Source: Steinernema hermaphroditum (Eukaryota; Nematoda; Chromadorea; Rhabditida; Steinernematidae). Taken from it: 64,000 bases of DNA. The translations under genes and the position numbers were made by a program. Positions 38,301 through 50,793 of the stretch are shown here, one piece after another (the first letter of the stretch is position 1; the number at the start of each line of letters is the position of its first letter). Location: contig CM059625.1 in NCBI GenBank assembly GCA_030435675.1, positions 13,950,001 through 14,014,000 on the forward strand, in the 5' to 3' direction. The notes under the pieces were generated by a model, which saw only the letters and a list, made by a program, of their open reading frames with translations, was not told the origin of the DNA and made no database searches.

Positions 38301-41297
38301 GCTCAAGGTATTTCATCTCTGAAACAACTCAATATATGATAACGCTTGTTAGTTAACTGGATACGATCACACTGGAATTGAAACTGTTATCGGTGAACCT
38401 CGCTTGCCAAAGCTAATTGCTACCCAAGTCTATCAGGTAAGCACATCGAATATTTTGACCATGGCACCCTTTTCAATATAGCAAGTACCTGTTGATCAAC
38501 CCGAAGAAGATCCCGTTAGACGCCCTGTCATGCATCAGTCTGGAAAGAAACATGTCACCGGGGAAGCCGTGTACTGTAACGATATCAACGTAGCCGATTG
38601 CCTCCACATGGCGTTTGTGATGAGTCCTATGGCTAGTGGTGTTATCAACTCTGTGGACATCACCGAATCTATGAAGGTTCCCGGATTTGTGGCTTATTTC
38701 GACCACAACGACGTCCGCGAAGGAGTGTTGATTGGTCATAATGATACGGAGGTGTTCGCAGTGAGCAAGGTGGCATATCACGGCCAACCGCTTGGAGCCA
38801 TTGTGGCCGACACTCACGAGAATGCCAGGAGAGCAGCTTTTCTGGCGAAAGTTGACATTACCCCAACTACTCCCATTGTCACAATTGAGGTAAGCGACGA
38901 TAAAGTAAATAGAATTTCAAATGATATCTCTGCAGGACGCAGTGAAAATGGATTCCTACATTGACAGTCCCTTCAAAATCCATAGCTCTCTGAACGAAAG
39001 CGACACTGTGAAAGCAACAGACTGGAGCAGCTATGACCGTGTTGTCGAAGGCACAATCAGAATAGGAGGACAGGAGCACTTCTACCTGGAAACGCAACAG
39101 TGCATTGCCATCCCAGGAGAAACCGACGAAATGGAGATCATTTCCTCCACTCAATCCACAAACGACGTTCAGGTTCAAACTGCACACCATTCCATAGCGA
39201 CCTTTCGTCTTTTAGTCTGATGTGTGCAAAGCGCTCGATGTCCCTAGACATAAGGTCATCGTGAAAGTGAAGAGAATCGGTGGAGGTTTCGGTGGAAAAG
39301 AAAACTGCTGCGCCATCTTTGCTGCGCCCGCTGCCATCGCAGCCCAGAGGTGAGGCATGTGAAGCTCTATGATATCTAAATATATTCTCTAGACTGAGAA
39401 AACCCGTGCGAATTACAATGGAGCGTTATGATGACATGGCCATTTCCGGCACTCGACACCCTTTCCGCTTCGACTACAAGGTGGCTATTGACAAGATCGG
39501 CAATCTGCTGGACTATCAAATCATGGCGTTGTGCAACTGCGGTCACAATCGCGATCTTTCTGCTGGCGTTTTACGTAAGCGCCTAAGCGCCAGATTTATT
39601 CCCTAAACAGGATTGAATTTGCAGAGAGAGCGATAGTACACATCGACAACGTCTACAAATTCGGAAATGCCGACATTCATGGCAAGATGTGCCGAACGAA
39701 TTTAGCTTCGAATACGGCCTTCCGTGGATTTGGCGGACCTCAGGGAATGTTTGCAACGGAAACGATTATGAAGCACGTGGCGGAAACTTACGGCTTCGAT
39801 GTTGATGAGTTCCGTCATCAAAACATGTACAACGAAGGAGATTGCACTCCATTTGGCATGCACTTGCGACAGTGCAATATTCGACGAACATGGAACGAAT
39901 GCATTGAGCTGGCCGACTATCATAAGCGATTAGAAGTGGTTAAGGCTTTCAACGAAAATAACAAGTACAGAAAGCGCGGCATTTATGTTCTTCCAACACG
40001 ATTTGGAGTAGGTTTTGGTCATAAACGACTGAATCAGGTTGGTCGAGCTTGTTACAAGAGCCATATCAGTCTGTCGCGTTTTTAGGCAGGAGCCCTAGTT
40101 CACATCTACACAGATGGATCTGTTCTTGTCTCGCATGGTGGTATGGAGATGGGGCAAGGGCTTCACACCAAAATTTTGCAGGTTTGTGCCGTGATCTTTC
40201 TTACATATAATAGCCTAACCAAAAGGATAAAATCGGAATAGTCCGAATAGTTTCTAGACGTATCTATCGTTTTAGATTGCTGCCCGATGTCTTGGCGTTG
40301 ACATCTCCCTTGTTCACATCAATGACACGTCATGTGACAAGGTTCCAAACGCCAGTGCTACTGCAGCCAGCGTGGGAAGCGACTTGAACGGTCTCGCTGT
40401 GCAAGATGCCTGCGAAAAGCTGAACGAACGTCTTAAACCATTCAAGGAAGCTAATCCCAAAGGAACGTGGACAGACTGGGTGATGGCTGCCTATGTCGAA
40501 AGAGTATCCCTGTCCACCACTGGTTTCGGAATGTAAGATCACTGATCGCATTGCTCATTCACATGTATCTTCAGAATACACTGCGAGGCAGTTGACTTCC
40601 TGAATGGCAAGGGAGCAGAACTGTTCGGATACTGTGTCTATGGCACAGCTTGTAGCGAAGTAGAAGTGGACTGTCTGACTGGAGATCATCATGTGAGTTT
40701 CCACTTAGCACTATTAAACCAGCACCTCTTTAGCTTATCAGAACAGACATCGTTATGGACATTGGCGACTCGCTGAACCCTGCCATTGACATTGGTCAAA
40801 TTGAGGGAGCGTTCATTCAGGTTAGTGTTGCATTAATCGCCTAGTTTTTATGCAAAAATTAAGGGCTACGGTCTGTTCACCATGGAAGAAATCAAAATCA
40901 GACCGAATGGAATCCGCTTAACGCGAGGTCCCGGCAACTATAAGATCCCGTCGGCGGACGATGCTCCGCGACAGTTCCACGTGAAGCTACTTAAGGGTTC
41001 ATCGAACAAAATGGGGGTTTTCTCGTCGAAAGCCGTGGGCGAGCCACCTTTGTTCCTTGGCTGTAGCGTGTTCTTCGCCATTCGGGAGGCGATTAAGGCA
41101 TACAGAGAGCAGAATGGCCACAAGGGGTACTTCCAGTTCGACAGTCCAGCAACACCCGAAATGATTAGAATGGCCTGTGAAGACCACATCACTAAACAAG
41201 TTTGTCCTCTTAGTATCGGATGGTGTTCAAAGTGCTTTTTTAGATTTCTGATCTACCTGACCCCTCTACTTATACCGCTTGGACGGTGCCTCTGTAA
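35338..41297 (+). CDS. xdh-1: xanthine dehydrogenase
   Basis: Twenty-one exons join in phase: 35338-35488, 35538-35634, 36405-36530, 36666-37143, 37190-37384, 37427-37541, 37584-37660, 37712-38103, 38151-38307, 38353-38436, 38482-38889, 38936-39172, 39216-39349, 39393-39574, 39625-40037, 40086-40181, 40276-40532, 40575-40692, 40734-40820, 40864-41199 and 41244-41297. They give 1397 residues. The enzyme oxidises hypoxanthine to xanthine and urate in the cytosol. Both 2Fe-2S clusters are visible ([23 protein letters not shown] and [10 protein letters not shown]), then the FAD domain ([17 protein letters not shown]) and the molybdenum domain ([39 protein letters not shown]). The Glu in GGGFGGKE and Arg in FRGFGG are the purine-binding residues that separate xanthine dehydrogenases from aldehyde oxidases. 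An odd Asn-Gly-Thr repeat linker sits after the second cluster and accounts for most of the extra length. Confidence 0.95.
36916..37053 (+). repeat. Asn-Gly-Thr repeat linker inside xanthine dehydrogenase
   Basis: The coding sequence here repeats AA(C/T)GG(A/C/G)AC(A/C/T) units, giving about eight NGT or TNGTNG blocks mixed with Ser, His and Ala. It lies between the second iron-sulphur domain and the FAD domain, where vertebrate enzymes have a shorter flexible linker. The repeat does not break the frame. Confidence 0.8.
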
Positions 41298-43104
41298 CGT
41301 CTAAGAAGGCTGAAAAGTCATTCTGCGCCACATTTCTATGTCATCTCACAATATTTCGATATAAACTTTATTCATTAGAGCAAGGCCATTGTACAGCATT
41401 AGGTCATAGACCAGAGAACAGTTTATGATCACTCACGACGTCGAACGATGGGGTGTCCATGAAAGGTACAATATGTTCGGTATTATTTGATAAGACAGTC
41501 TGATTTGTGCCTGATAGCAGTGGCCTTCAAAAGATCGTTTGCACAAGCGATCAAAGTTAATCCTCCTCGCGTTTCAGTGGCCTACAGTAACGGTATAAGT
41601 ACATGACTTATTTGATCAACGTATTATGTATATGAGAGATATCTTGGCTAAGAAAAGGGCATTGGTATAATAGCCAACGGTCTCCATTGGAGAATTAGGC
41701 ACCCGAACATGAGCAAGCCAGCCTAATCCAGAATCCACAGAAAAGATAGGTTATGCACTGTTTATGTCCAGTTTTATATTGCTAGCTCTGTACTTTGTCA
41801 CTTTTTTACAGTGGCGCACAATTTCTTACCAAACAGGCACATAATGAACACACTGTGACCTGGAGTCCTGACAAGGCCGAATCGCATATTTCTCAGTCAT
41901 GTGCCGCTGCGAATTTTGCAGAACAAGCGCATTCAATAACCGCTTAAAGTATTAGTCCAGCGTGTAGATATTGGCTGGTTACCGCACAGATCATTTTACG
42001 GCGCTTATCGCTTAACCACATCGGCTGGAGTACATGTGCACCTGAGACACTAGGGAAAGGATAGCTGGTATGTGTACTGACAGGTCTAAATGATGTGATG
42101 CAATGGTGCGTTGTTTGATCGTTTTTATTGATGAATTAACCCGCAAACTTAAAAAACTTTTCATTCATAGCAACATAAGTTGCTTTTGATCTGGGTCGCT
42201 TAGGGATTACCCTTGTTCAGAAATAACGCAACAGGAGCCCACAAAAAAAAACCATCATATTGCTATTCACTTTTTATGTACTTTGCACAGTTATCAAGCA
42301 GTAGAGACAAAGAGCACCGCTATCAGCGAATGCGGTCGAATTGTGTATTGGTGTCAATTACATTCGAAAATATAACAAGTAGTACTCCACCATTGTCTTT
42401 TTCTCATCATTCATGGAGTGGCCTGCTATGCTAATCATGCAAATTGTATTGTTGCACAGCGAAAAGTGCCGACAACGTAGCAGCGATTTGCCAGTATAAA
42501 ATTTTTAACTGTCGCTAGCAGCTGTAAAGAAGAAAGCCATGCTGCAGAGGTGCACGTGAACCAAAAGTCATTTGGCTGCTCTAGGAATGCAAACGCTTGT
42601 AAAAGTGTTGTTAGCAATTGTAGCGATCATGCCGAATTTTTCGCACTTTATCACAGCTGCTGACAATAACTACTCAGAAGTACACCTATTTTAAAAGCCA
42701 ACCGCAAAAATATGTTATACAGTTACGTGGTATTATCAAAGACCATCTTCATCTGGCCGTTTTGTGTGCCTACGCGCAAATTCCCGAGAGAACAGTTCTC
42801 CACCACCACAACAAGCATCGCGATGTCTCCTAAAGCCATAAATGTAATTTGAGAAAGGTCAACTCTTGTGCTGAGTGGGCAAGCGACGCACGTGACTCAG
42901 AACTTCTTCTCCTTCCCAGTGGATGAATTGCAATCCCTATGATAAGAGTGTACTCCGCATTTGATCCTTAATCAACAGAAACAGTCCATATAAGCTCCAC
43001 CCAACTGGTCAGTAACCAGAGCCTTGGAGTACGTATCAAGGGGCCTGTCTAGTCCATCGGCGATTCTGAATGCGTGACTGCACTTACTCTTATCTGTGTT
43101 TCAG
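41298..43104. other. intergenic; no gene seen
   Basis: The stretch is AT-rich with no spliceable frame. TGATAAG at 42940-42946 and CTTATC near 43089 are GATA-type sites upstream of the oxidase, whose start codon follows a 3' splice site (TTTCAG|ATG). Confidence 0.4.
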
Positions 43105-46047
43105 ATGGGCCGCCAGGTGGTCCAACTTGTGGCGTGGCTGTTATGCCTACAAACTGTCGTTGGGTGGCAAAAATATGCTGAAGAGATCCAGATGGCCACA
43201 CCTGTAAGTTCTCCTAGTGCGATGTTAAACAATGCAGTCTCTGAGTTCTAGAACAAAGACGGTGTATATGAATTCAATCTTGTCTTGAAACATAAACTGA
43301 CAATGAGCCACAAGATCGAATATGGACACTTGGATATTCTGGACTATAAACCATCAGAAGTAATTTGTAGTCTAGATGTTGGCATCGCTGAGTTATTCTT
43401 TAGAAAGCGTTCTACAAGAGAGATTCGGACCAGTTGAAACCATGCGATGCCGCTTCTGTGTTCGTCAAAGATGCCCTGAATACCTCGACCGACACCAGCT
43501 CCCTCGACGATGTTCTCATCATGCATGGTCAGCATCAGCGTGTAGTAACGATTAACGGCGTCAGGTGTGTCCTTTTAAATTCCCATCAAAAGCGCATGTT
43601 GTTCATATAGCCCAGGAAAGACCCTTGTTGTCCCGTACAATAGTGAGGTCATCATGAGAGTGAAGAACCGCCTTCTCCTCGAGGGAGTGACTGTGCATCT
43701 CCACGGAGTCGATAAGAAGTTCTCCTGGTTCACCGACGGAGTCGCCTATGTTCAGCAGTGTCCCATCAACGTGAACAGCAAGTAAGCTGCGCCAAAGTAT
43801 AATTTCGGTTATAACGAGCTATTCAGCTTTGCCTATCGCTTCACTGCCGACACAGCGGGAACTCACTGGTATCATGGGCATTTGATGTCTGACCGCGGTG
43901 ATGGACTTCTCGGTGGATTCATAATTGTCAAAGACAACGAGACCTATCCAAATCCCTTTAACGCACATGGTCCTCGCTTCGAGTTTGGAAAAATTCGCCA
44001 ATATTACGCACTGCTTCAAGTAGGCTGATCTTCCAATTGATTTTCTCACAATCTCTCAGGACTGGCCAATTCCAACTTCGGCTGAAACGTGGTACAGCCA
44101 CATTGGGGAAACAATGAAATGGCTCAAAGGCTTTGATAACAACAATGATCAATGTTGGACGCCGACGCGCATTTCTGATGGATCGAACCTGGGCGGCGCC
44201 GTGCCCATCTCGGCAATTCTTGTTAACGACAAGGGTTGGCACAGCCAGCAGGACATTAGAACCCGACCAAGTACCCTTCCTTTGGAAACTTTTAAGATCA
44301 AATCAAGTAAGACAGTTCATCAAGGAGTACGAAGCCCGATGTTAACGTTTTAGATGAAGAAATCATTATTCGCATTGTAAACGGCGGCGTTGCACAGGAG
44401 CTTATGATCACCGCTGAAGAGCATGACATGTACATCATCGCTGCGGACGGTGTGGAAGTGAAACCCGTACTGGTATGTACACTATCGTTTTATAAAAATA
44501 AGCTCAGAGCACAGGTCGATTCGGTCATCATTTTCTCTGGCGAACGCTACGACATCATGATCAAGGGAAAGGCTAAGCCAACTCGAAAGGTTTACCCCAT
44601 CCTCATCGAAACGATCGACATTGTCTCCTGGTCGTGGACGAGCAGTCCACCTTTTGTCGGTTTGGCGAAGCTGGAGTACGAAGATGTTACAGAGGTGGAG
44701 ACCGACGACGGTAAGTTCCTATCTACTGAGTAAAAGTACAGACAGGTAAGATGTTTTTTAGAATAAGCAGATGCGAATTTTCTATCTCAAAAATGTTCTA
44801 TTGTGCAAAAGCTGACTCGAAAGATCTACAGCTCATTTGTCGCCTTTTCAGTGATTAAACTGCAGTTATCAAATAAGCCCACCAGGTCATAATGACCGGT
44901 CAAAACACAAAGAAAGTTTCTGCGTACTGACTAATAATCAAACATGATAGGCACATAGTCACCCACGAATATTATTGTGTATATTACAGTTGACTTCAAT
45001 CACTCGAACTGCAATGAAAATAAGACATGCATCGTCGCCAACTGTCCTTTCGCCGAATTCCCTCAAGATATGCATTTCAAATGCCTGAATGCCGTGGAGC
45101 TTGAGAATGCTGAACAGGCGAACGATGTCGACAATGCCATTATCGCTCAGAAGACCTTTTCTGACGATGAATACGTGGAACACTTCATCAACATGCATTA
45201 CGACAGCCACGTCGACGGCTACATGTTCAAGTTGCCGAGAGGTGTACCATACTTCTACGAGAAGAACAACGCTTTGAGTGAAGTTGCCAAGACTTGCGAT
45301 CCGACGAAGTGTACAAGCAACTCCAGCCGCTACGACCCGAAATGTCAATGCTTCTGGCATCTCACTCTTCCTCTTGGAAAGATCGTCCAGCTGACGGTGT
45401 ACAACATGGGTAAAGGAGGCGGCGAGGGCAGCGGATACGCCCATCCCTTGCACATTCATGGCACGCACTTCTATCTTTTGAAAGTCGGCTATCCGTCGTA
45501 CAATGAGTCTGGAATCATTTCCGAAATGAACGCGGACATCCCATGTGCTAACGCCGAAACCCCGTGCAGCGGCTTGACATGGACAAACAAGGAATGGATG
45601 AAGGGGAATGTGCCCGGAATGATGCCTAATCCTTCGTCACGCGACACCGTTGTCATCCCGGTTGGAGGTTATGTTACACTGAGGTACAACAGTATCGTTC
45701 TAGTCTAGTTCAACGCATCTGTGAATGTCTAGATTCAAAGCCACCAATCCAGGATGGTTCTTTGCTCACTGCCACCTAATGCTTCATAACATGGGCGGTA
45801 CCGCCTTCGCCATTCGCACCGGCGAACCACACGAGATTCCCGAACCTCCCGCCAATTATCCTCACACATGTGGAGATTACGAACCGATTGCGGTATACGA
45901 TCCCACTGTCGTTCTTTTCCATTAACCCTTTTCATTTAGGCTCCGGGAGTTAAAAAACCTAGCAACGGCGCAAGCGAATCGACGGCTTCTCTCGCTGTTG
46001 CGTTTTCTCTAGCCGTCTTAGCCCTTTTTAACTTTCAAAGAATGTAA
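43105..46047 (+). CDS. multicopper oxidase (laccase / ascorbate-oxidase type), secreted and probably membrane-anchored
   Basis: Eleven exons join in phase: 43105-43203, 43252-43359, 43404-43564, 43611-43781, 43827-44019, 44060-44306, 44354-44472, 44515-44710, 44990-45683, 45733-45892 and 45940-46047. They give 751 residues. A signal peptide (MGRQVVQLVAWLLCLQTVVG) is followed by three cupredoxin domains with all four copper motifs: HLHGV, HWYHGH, HPLHIHGTHFY and HCHLMLH. Such enzymes oxidise phenols, ascorbate or metal ions outside the cell and reduce oxygen to water. The last exon adds a Ser-rich linker and a hydrophobic end (LAVAFSLAVLALFNF), like a GPI signal or a single membrane helix. Five residues after the last His, where Met or Leu usually sits, there is Thr (HNMGGT). 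The start follows directly on TTTCAG, suggesting trans-splicing. The substrate cannot be told from sequence. Confidence 0.92.
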
Positions 46048-46057
46048 ATAATTACTT

Positions 46058-46063
46058 AATAAA
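46058..46063 (+). terminator. AATAAA polyadenylation signal of the oxidase gene
   Basis: AATAAA lies 11 nt after the stop codon, which implies a very short 3' UTR. Confidence 0.6.
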
Positions 46064-46634
46064 AGAATTTGCAATTTGGCCTAAAAGTTCGTGTTCATAC
46101 CCACCGGCGACGATGATCCAGTATCAACACGCGTGTGAGCGTAGTTATTGAGGTTTCCGGGTGCAGAAAAGTTATGAGTACCGGGATGATTCGAAACGCT
46201 TCACAGGGCCCGGACAACGAGAGTACCGTACTCTCGCGCGTGACCCTCAGGGCGATCGTGGCGGAACCACTGTAGTCTTCTCGATTACTACGTTTTGAAC
46301 TGCATTCTGTCTACAATGCATATGAGTACGGCATTAAGAATCCGGTTGTCAAGGTGGCACTGTTGGTGCGTCATGAAGGTTACGAATTCGAATCCCCGTT
46401 CCGTTCTTTTCTTGCAGAACTACAACCAAAAACTGTGACTGAAACTCAGACAGCTGAAAACTCAACTTGTTTTTTGCCATTATCTTTCGTTATTTCGTGA
46501 GCCTCTCGGTTGTATGTTACGAATTCATTGTTCAATATTACGTTGTTTGTTTAGATTTCAACGCTTAACCTATTGAACGATTATATGCTGTTAATTGTCC
46601 ATTTTAATATGTATTTATCACTTCAGGTGAGACT

Positions 46635-46954
46635 ATGTCAGAAACATACGGGAAGGCCAAAGATAAGGCGTCGTCGCTTTTTGACCAAGTCTTCAAGCGT
46701 AAGCCGAAGTCAACGTTTTCTACCGAGGCTACTGAGAGCGTAACCACCGATTCAGATGTCGCCGTTTCTCGTAATTCGTAGGTTTTCACGTTGTGAATAT
46801 GTATATGTGTGCATACTTTTGCAGGCCACCATCGTCGTCGAAGACAGCAAGCATTTCGCAACCTTCTACATCTGTGTTTGATTTTGACGACGATGATAAT
46901 TTGACGCCCGGAAGCAGTTTTCCCGGTCCTTCGAAGGTCACAGATTTTTTGTAG
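46635..46954 (+). CDS. short acidic, Ser/Thr-rich coding unit of two exons, unrecognised
   Basis: Exons 46635-46777 and 46825-46954 join in phase and encode about 90 residues, from MSETYGKAKDKASSLFDQ to SKVTDFL, with an Asp run (FDFDDDDN). A 3' splice site (CTTCAG) lies 8 nt before the ATG. A donor-like AAG|GTCACA at about 46936 and acceptor CCTCAG at 46994 would instead join the second exon in phase to the dynamin-like segment that follows. The unit could therefore be a complete small gene or a new N-terminus for that broken copy. I recognise no family. Confidence 0.45.
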
Positions 46955-46994
46955 GTCGTCGTACGTTAGCCGTATTTACAAAATTGGACCTCAG

Positions 46995-48668
46995 GGACCG
47001 GACGCTGTTGACGTTCTTATGGAAAGAATCTTTCCGGTTACGCTTGGAATCATTGGCGTTGTTAACCGTTCGCAAGCATATTCTTAGCAAGAAAAAGATT
47101 AGCGATTGTTTAAACGAAGAACAAGCATTTCTATTGCGTAAGTACCCCACTCTTGCTCAGAAAAATGGCACCGTCTATCTCGCAAATACTTTGAATCAGG
47201 TCAGTGCCTGTTGTTAGTTTCTAAGTATTTATAGATGGTATAGTCACGGGTCAACGTTTTATCTTCGCAATGCCAGTCCATGCTCTCCTCATATGGAGAA
47301 GAAATAGCGGATAAGAAAACAACGTTACTTCAGATTAATACAGGGTTTTCTACTGCTTACATCGATACAATCGGAGGAACAGTTAAGAACATTGAAACAA
47401 CTGAACTGTGTGGAGGAGCGCGAATTTGTTACATTTTCCATGAAACCTTCAGAAACACGCTGGAAACAATCAATTCTTTACAAAATTTGACTGCTTTGGA
47501 TATATTGACAGCTATCCGAAATGCCACGGTATGTCTCACAGGTTGCCGTATTGAATACTGTTTTGCGCTCCATTCAGGGCACGCGGCCGGCGTTATTTAT
47601 CCCCGAAGTTAGTTTCGAGTTGCTTGTAAAGTGTCAAATCAAACGTCTAACCGAGCCTAGTCTTAGCTGCGTTGAATTGGTTCACGAGAAAATGCAACGG
47701 ATAGTTCAGCACTGTGGTATTGAAATCCAGGTTTGTCTAGACCAATCGTCAAGAGCGTTGGCTCTCATGTTCCAGCAGGAAATGCAGAGATTTCCGAGAT
47801 TATACGATAAGATCAATTCCGTTGTGAGCTCCGTCTTGAAAAGTAGATTAGGTCCGACTAAGACGTCCGTCGAAAATCCTATCGATATGGAACTTGCATA
47901 CATTAATACCAAGCATGTTGAATTTGCGTCTGAAGCTGCACTAGTTAGTCTCTTTAAAGAAAGTCGAGCAAAGGATGCTCTGACTGAGGATAAAGAAGGA
48001 CCGCTGCAGGGCAGCTGTCGAAGATGAAGGTTAGCAAATGGTTATCTCATGTTATTTCATGCACTGTTTAAGGTTAATTCGAAGTCTGCATCCAATGTAT
48101 CAGTAGTTGGCGGAAGCGGTGACAGTTTACAGAATGGAGAGGCGTCGAATACCTCAGGATCATGGTGGTTTGGTGGTAAATCGACTGAAAACAGTGATCA
48201 GGGATCCTTGAAGAAGGTGAATGTTGTGCAACCCAATGCAGTTACAGAAAACGCTCTCAATCGGAAACTAACTGAACGAGAGCACATAGATTGCCAGAGT
48301 ATCGGTATGTTAATGTGTTGTCTGATCGCTATCAACTGACGCGCATTTTAGAGCGTCTAATTAAGAACTACTTTATGATTGTTTTATGAAAAAGATTCAA
48401 GATGGAGTTCCGAAGGCTATTATGTTTTTCCTTCTCAACTGTGTTCAAGAACATCTCCAAAGTGAACTTGTGAACGAACTTTACCGCAATGAGATCATTG
48501 ATGACCTCCCTGTTGAAAGTGGAACTATATCACAACGACGCAAGGAAGGTGTTGAGATGCGAAATGTAACTTTCGTCTTAACTAAATTAATTCTTGGTTC
48601 ATTTCTTTCAGGCCCTCAAGAAGGCAGCCGTCATCATCGGCGAAGTACGAAAAACCCAGATTTTGTAG
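46995..48668 (+). pseudogene. drp-1: DRP-1 (mitochondrial fission dynamin) copy, 5'-truncated and frameshifted
   Basis: Segments match the middle and GED regions of DRP-1: [83 protein letters not shown] and IERLIKNYFMIV. DRP-1 is the GTPase that pinches mitochondria. The whole GTPase domain is absent; only 0.9 kb separates this copy from the oxidase gene. The frame breaks after NRSQ (about 47075) and again after FMIV (about 48384, two extra bases). The expected segment like LLMHHIRDCLPELK is missing between 47199 and 47244. Introns are kept (for example 47529-47577 and 47731-47775), so this is a DNA-level duplicate and not a retrocopy. Sequence errors could explain one break but hardly all. 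Confidence 0.8.
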
Positions 48669-48994
48669 CGTGTTGTGAGCGCAATTTGTATGCCAATATA
48701 TGTCCTCTGTTATATATGTTTAGTAGTGTTTTTTAAAGCCTAAGATGGCCTTGGAAAGGGGGGTTTTTGATGGGGTGGTGCGTTGGGGTGGTTTGCATCA
48801 TGTGGAGATTTGTTGTGAACTTGGAAAGTGGCGGGAAAATTGTCGTGGTGGGACCCACAAGGGGTAGGCGGGCTATTTTTTTGGTCCAACGATATGATAC
48901 ATCATCATCGTTACTTTTCACCTTGTAGATACTCAGAAACGACTTCAGTACAATTTTCACTTTAATCCTCTTGTGTGTCCCTGCCGCAGCGGTC

Positions 48995-50320
48995 ATGACG
49001 GCAAACACATCACCAGAATACCAACCCGAAGCGGATATTATTGTGAGAAAACGGAATTCCGGGCCGCTTAGTGCTTGCGGAAGCATTTCCGACGGTAGAT
49101 ATGATTCACTTTTATTTTTATGACGGTCTACTTTCCATTAGGATGGACGAAAAGCTTTTATCGTTATGTTATGATTTGTTCGCAGCACAATTTGCCAGAG
49201 ATCATAATCGAAGAGCTTTCTTCAAAAAGCAAAATCCGTTCGCGAACTAGCTGACAAGGAAAACGACTAACATGGCACGAATTCGTTCAAATTTTTCACA
49301 CGAACAGCGAGTGTTCTAAGGTATGGAGGAGTGAAAGGAGCGTACTGAATAACTCTGCAAAAGTTGGCGACCCATAGACACTCTGGGCACGTTAAAGAGG
49401 AGTCGGTATCATAGCGCTTTTTCTCATCGGTTTTCCAAGTGATCAAATATGCAGTTCAACTATATCTCATAGTAGATTCGTTTTCCAGTGCCTAGGAGGG
49501 TATGTCTGAAAACTTTTCAACCAAAACAGAATCTCGAGTTTGTTCGAGATTAATGTGTGAGAAACGGATATTCTGCCGGTGAAAAGATGCCGTGTCTTTT
49601 TTAACGTACACACAGCACCTACAGGTTACTAATTTCCATGTTCGCGCTCCAGATTTGAGCGAAATCGGCGCGTGCTGTGCTTGATGCTTTCCTTGAGAGA
49701 CTTTCTCCAAATACCAGAATCTTACTGAAAACAACGCATATCATTGTACTTCCTTTGATCCAGTTCGACATTCCACTTTCTCCGAGTTAATAAGGACATT
49801 GGAAAGAAGGAAACACCCTGTGTCACGTTTTCCAAGACGCGTGATGGACGAATCCAGGCCGTTCTTTGTGCCGCAGCTCATTCATGATCGTCCCACTTTA
49901 GATCGGCAAGCACAAGTACTTCCCATCGGAGACTTACTTCCGGCTTTTCCGGAACCCCGCAGTTCGTAGTGGTGACCTTCTTGCTCTATCATTTATTTTT
50001 GGGCATTGGATGTGCGTAAGAGATTATTCAGTTACAGTCAAACTCATGCATGACTTTATACAACCGTTTTCCGTTTGGGCAGACGTCCATCGGAAAAGCT
50101 CCATTCGATTCCTGATGTTTACATCGTTAATCGTCCCTTCCCATCTGCAACGTTTGGAGTTACAGCTCTGATTCACTATTCGGAATTTTACGAAGCCACT
50201 TATACACATCGAGTGACTATACACCGACAAAACATTGTGCCCGTCATTTACTCGATCAATGAGTCACAAACCTGTTCTTTCTCATTGACAGCAGAATTTG
50301 CTGTATTTTTACTTTTATAA
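48995..50320 (+). CDS. unrecognised four-exon protein
   Basis: Exons 48995-49094, 49142-49237, 49764-49965 and 50083-50320 join in phase and give 211 residues. A 3' splice site (GCCGCAG) precedes the ATG by 6 nt. Recognisable stretches are MTANTSPEYQPEADIIVRKR, FSELIRTLERRKHPVSRF and IPDVYIVNRPFPSATFGV. There is no signal peptide, membrane helix or known motif. The donor of exon 2 (C|GTTCGC) is weak, so the join to exon 3 is the least certain part. Intron lengths and phases are those of the neighbouring real genes. Confidence 0.55.
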
Positions 50321-50793
50321 CCTCCATAAATACTTTTTTCGCTTCTATCGAAATATAAATTATTTATCTAAGTGTACACCTAAGTGTGTACAACTGTTGC
50401 ATATGGACAAACGGCGATTTGTCTGCGCTACCGGGCTATGATTTCAGATACGTATTCCTGTGGGTCCCCTATAAAGTATGCATGCGCTGATGAATTCCAG
50501 TCATGGACTAATCGATCCTGTGTGTTTTCGATTTGACAGCTTGTTTCGTGGAAGAAATTTCTGCCATGTTAAATGTTCCACGCATGTGTTATATTCAAGA
50601 GAAATGAAGTCGTTCATAACAACTTGCGAGTGTCAAGCACATAATCAAGAGAAAATTCTATCATTTTGGTCATTGTCATTACTGAGTTGTTTTCTCGACT
50701 GGGAGCCAGGAGAAGATTAGAATGGTGCGGAGAGATGTATGAGATAGATTAAAGTTGAACAAAGAGTTATTTCAACACAACAATGGGGGAGAA

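Noticed and set aside
46218..46236. 8-bp hairpin CGAGAGTA-ccg-TACTCTCG
   Set aside because: A short hairpin in nematode intergenic DNA is not by itself a terminator or gene; nothing nearby supports a function.
46333..46410. tRNA-like stretch with TTCGAATCC
   Set aside because: It resembles a B box, but no A box, acceptor stem or cloverleaf pairing could be formed.
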